Shown one piece after another: positions 5,964 through 7,408 of a stretch of DNA of 7,408 nucleotides (the stretch's first letter is position 1; each line of letters begins with the position of its first letter). Made by a program: the position numbers and the translations under genes. The stretch is from Chloroflexota bacterium (lineage in GTDB: Bacteria; Chloroflexota; Anaerolineae; Aggregatilineales; Phototrophicaceae). The stretch covers positions 1 through 7,408 of the forward strand of contig QGUR01000234.1 in the NCBI GenBank assembly GCA_003242205.1, in the 5' to 3' direction. The notes under the pieces are model-generated. The model was not told where the DNA came from and did no database searches. It was given only the letters and a program-made list of their open reading frames with translations.

Positions 5964-6668
5964 ATGACCGACTTTCGCGCCATTTATGCTTCTCAGGCCG
6001 ATGCCTACGACGCGTTGGTCTCGCGCGAGGATTATCAGGGGAACCTGCTGCCCGCGCTCGAAGGGATTTATCCGCTTGCCGGCGCAAAAGTGGTCGAATT
6101 TGGGGCGGGCACAGGCCGGTTAACGCGGCTGATTGCGCCGGTTGCCGCGCATGTCGCGGCGTTTGATGCTTCGGCGCATATGCTGGCGAAAGCCGCCGAA
6201 CGCCTTCAGGGAATCGCCAGCGGCAGGTGGTCCCTCGGCGTCGCAGACAACAAACAGATGCCGGTCGATAGCGGTACTGCCGATATCGCGCTCGCCGGTT
6301 GGAGTTTTGGCCACGCCGTGGGTTGGTATCCTGATCGCTGGCAGGACGAAATCGGCGCGGCCATTCAGGAGATGCGGCGGCTGTTGCGCCCCGGCGGGAT
6401 TGCCATCATTCTGGAGACGATGACAACGGGCAGTGAAACGCCGCGCCCGCCGACTGATGGGCTGGCAGCTTATTATCAATGGCTGGAGCGCGATCTCGGC
6501 TTCCAGTCCTTTTCGATTCGCACGGACTATCGCTTTGAATCGCTCGAAGAAGCCGAAAGGCTGACGCGCTTTTTCTTTGGCAATGCGCTGGCAGACCGGG
6601 TGGTGCGGGAGAACCTCGTTATCCTGCCGGAATGTACGGGGATCTGGCATCGCCGCTTTGACGGCTGA
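5964..6668 (+). CDS. Class I SAM-dependent methyltransferase of unknown substrate
   Basis: The 234-residue product has a Rossmann-type methyltransferase core (Methyltransf_11/25-like). Motif I is VVEFGAGTGRLT, with Glu45 and the glycine loop Gly47-Gly51 for S-adenosylmethionine. It is followed by AAFDASAHML, whose acidic residue would contact the ribose, then an ADIALAGWSFG segment in the motif IV region and MRRLLRPGGIAIILE (motif VI and the next strand). The C-terminal part (YYQWLERDLGFQ, then YRFESLEEAERLTRFFFG) is a substrate-side extension. There is no signal peptide or membrane segment, so it is probably cytoplasmic. The ATG at 5964 is preceded by AGGGGA (5953-5958). An earlier in-frame start at 5916 lies inside the terminator and is rejected. 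The methyl acceptor (small molecule, lipid, sugar or protein) cannot be told from sequence. Confidence 0.85.
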   Translation: MTDFRAIYASQADAYDALVSREDYQGNLLPALEGIYPLAGAKVVEFGAGTGRLTRLIAPVAAHVAAFDASAHMLAKAAERLQGIASGRWSLGVADNKQMPVDSGTADIALAGWSFGHAVGWYPDRWQDEIGAAIQEMRRLLRPGGIAIILETMTTGSETPRPPTDGLAAYYQWLERDLGFQSFSIRTDYRFESLEEAERLTRFFFGNALADRVVRENLVILPECTGIWHRRFDG

Positions 6669-6673
6669 TTCCA

Positions 6674-7408
6674 TCAGATGAACGTCCGGTAGAGCCTGCG
6701 GAATCGCTCTACCGCCTGCTCGACGATGAACCGGCGTTCCGCGGTTTCCCGCGTTTGCGCCAGTTCTGCGTTGGCGGGGGGTAGTTCGGGGACGCGCCAG
6801 AGCAGCGCCAGCCCCAGCGCTTCGACCACGACCAGCACGCCCGCCAGCCCGACCGGGCCATAAGCGGGAATAGCCCACAGCGACAGCGCAACCTGCACCA
6901 CGATGATCAGCGCGTTCACCTTGTTTACCCGGTTTTCGCCTTGCTGCGCGTACCAGTAAAGGGTATATGCCCCGCGCAGCACGCCGAATAACAGCGCGAG
7001 CATGAGTGGCGGCAGAATGGCGGCAGCGGGCGTGAAGGCTACCCCGAATACCAACCCGATCATTTCTTCCGCCAGTACGAGGCTGACCGCGAACCCGGTG
7101 ATTCCGAAGGCTGAAAGCGCGACCAGGGCGCGTTTGAAGGTTTGCCGAAGCGAGTTCGGGTTGCCGGCCAGCGACGCCAGTGCGGGAAAGAGCGCGCCGA
7201 AAAAGGCGTTGGGGATCAATCGGGCGGCTTCGACCAGCCTGTTTGCAGCGGCAAAGGCCCCGGCGTCGGCGGTTGTGGTCAGACGTTCGAGCAGGATGAG
7301 GCCGGAACGCATCTGAATGGCGGCCAGCAACGCGGCCAGCGCAAACGGCCATGCCCGGCGCATCAACCGGGTCCATTGCGCTTTAGGCGACGGGTGTGAC
7401 TGTCGCTT
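6674..7408 (-). CDS. Polysaccharide flippase-like (Wzx/MOP superfamily) membrane protein, C-terminal part
   Basis: On the minus strand an open frame runs from the window edge to a TGA at 6674-6676 with no stop in its 14 upstream codons, so the gene starts outside the window and 244 residues are seen. They are strongly hydrophobic, with about six or seven membrane segments, e.g. PFALAALLAAI, NAFFGALFPALASLA, LVALSAFGITGFAVSLVLA, PPLMLALLFGVLRGAY and ALIIVVQVALSLWAI. A charged cytoplasmic tail of about 45 residues follows (ending RFRRLYRTFI). The pattern P-F-A-L then LLERLTTTADAGAFAAANRLVEAARLIP resembles the start of the second half of Wzx-type flippases, where the family has a strongly similar A-x-R-L stretch. 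Such proteins move undecaprenyl- or other lipid-linked sugars across the membrane. Other MOP-superfamily exporters (MATE, MurJ) are less likely but not excluded. The TTG or ATG near 7363-7366 is not a true start. Confidence 0.7.
   Translation of the reverse strand, partial: KRQSHPSPKAQWTRLMRRAWPFALAALLAAIQMRSGLILLERLTTTADAGAFAAANRLVEAARLIPNAFFGALFPALASLAGNPNSLRQTFKRALVALSAFGITGFAVSLVLAEEMIGLVFGVAFTPAAAILPPLMLALLFGVLRGAYTLYWYAQQGENRVNKVNALIIVVQVALSLWAIPAYGPVGLAGVLVVVEALGLALLWRVPELPPANAELAQTRETAERRFIVEQAVERFRRLYRTFI
6687..6714. other. Perfect 9-bp stem-loop at the convergent gene ends
   Basis: CGGTAGAGC (6687-6695) and GCTCTACCG (6706-6714) form a perfect 9-bp stem with a 10-nt loop. It begins 18 nt after the methyltransferase stop and lies within the last codons of the oppositely oriented flippase-like gene. 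It has no T-run on either side. It may end or protect the methyltransferase transcript from inside the neighbouring gene, or it may be a coincidence of codons for the Arg-rich tail. Confidence 0.35.

Noticed and set aside
6120..7376. A 418-codon open frame on the minus strand covering the methyltransferase and the flippase-like gene
   Set aside because: Its translation is Arg/Ala/Gly-rich with no recognisable motif. It runs antisense to a methyltransferase with clear SAM motifs and in another frame of a protein with an obvious membrane pattern. It is a shadow frame of GC-rich DNA.

Overview
The window looks like ordinary chromosome from a GC-rich bacterium, most plausibly a member of the Chloroflexota (Anaerolineae-like). 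This is inferred from protein character: an unusual Clp-type ATPase, a secreted two-domain NagZ-type GH3 enzyme, an AlgC-type phosphohexomutase, and a response-regulator DNA-binding domain of the 'RPHVSNLRRKL' type. No rRNA or marker gene is present to prove it. I see no tRNA, insertion sequence, CRISPR array or prophage.

Layout. (i) 1-243, +: the 3' end of an OmpR/PhoB-type winged-helix gene. Its reading frame carries a TAA exactly where the family has the Glu of 'L-x-P-x-E-F-D', so it is probably a pseudogene, unless the base is a sequencing error. (ii) 253-1899, +: a secreted GH3 beta-N-acetylhexosaminidase of NagZ type. (iii) 1900-2080: a non-coding stretch with a 16-bp stem-loop, a second 10-bp stem-loop and an AT-rich leader. 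(iv) 2081-4321, +: a Clp/Hsp100-family ATPase whose first AAA+ module has lost its catalytic motifs while the second is intact. (v) 4322-4452: a non-coding, strongly self-complementary leader. (vi) 4453-5877, +: phosphomannomutase/phosphoglucomutase, ending in a textbook rho-independent terminator at 5902-5931. (vii) 5964-6668, +: a class I SAM-dependent methyltransferase. (viii) 6674 to the window end, -: the C-terminal half of a polysaccharide flippase-like membrane protein, convergent with the methyltransferase and only 5 nt away.

How the genes fit together. The phosphohexomutase supplies mannose-1-P or glucose-1-P for sugar nucleotides, the flippase-like protein probably moves lipid-linked glycans across the membrane, and the secreted GH3 enzyme trims N-acetylhexosamine from wall or other glycans. 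The area therefore has a cell-surface glycan flavour. The Clp-like protein and the methyltransferase have no obvious link to that theme. The most noteworthy item is the Clp-like ATPase, with a dead first ring, an active second ring, no coiled-coil middle domain and no recognisable ClpP-docking loop.
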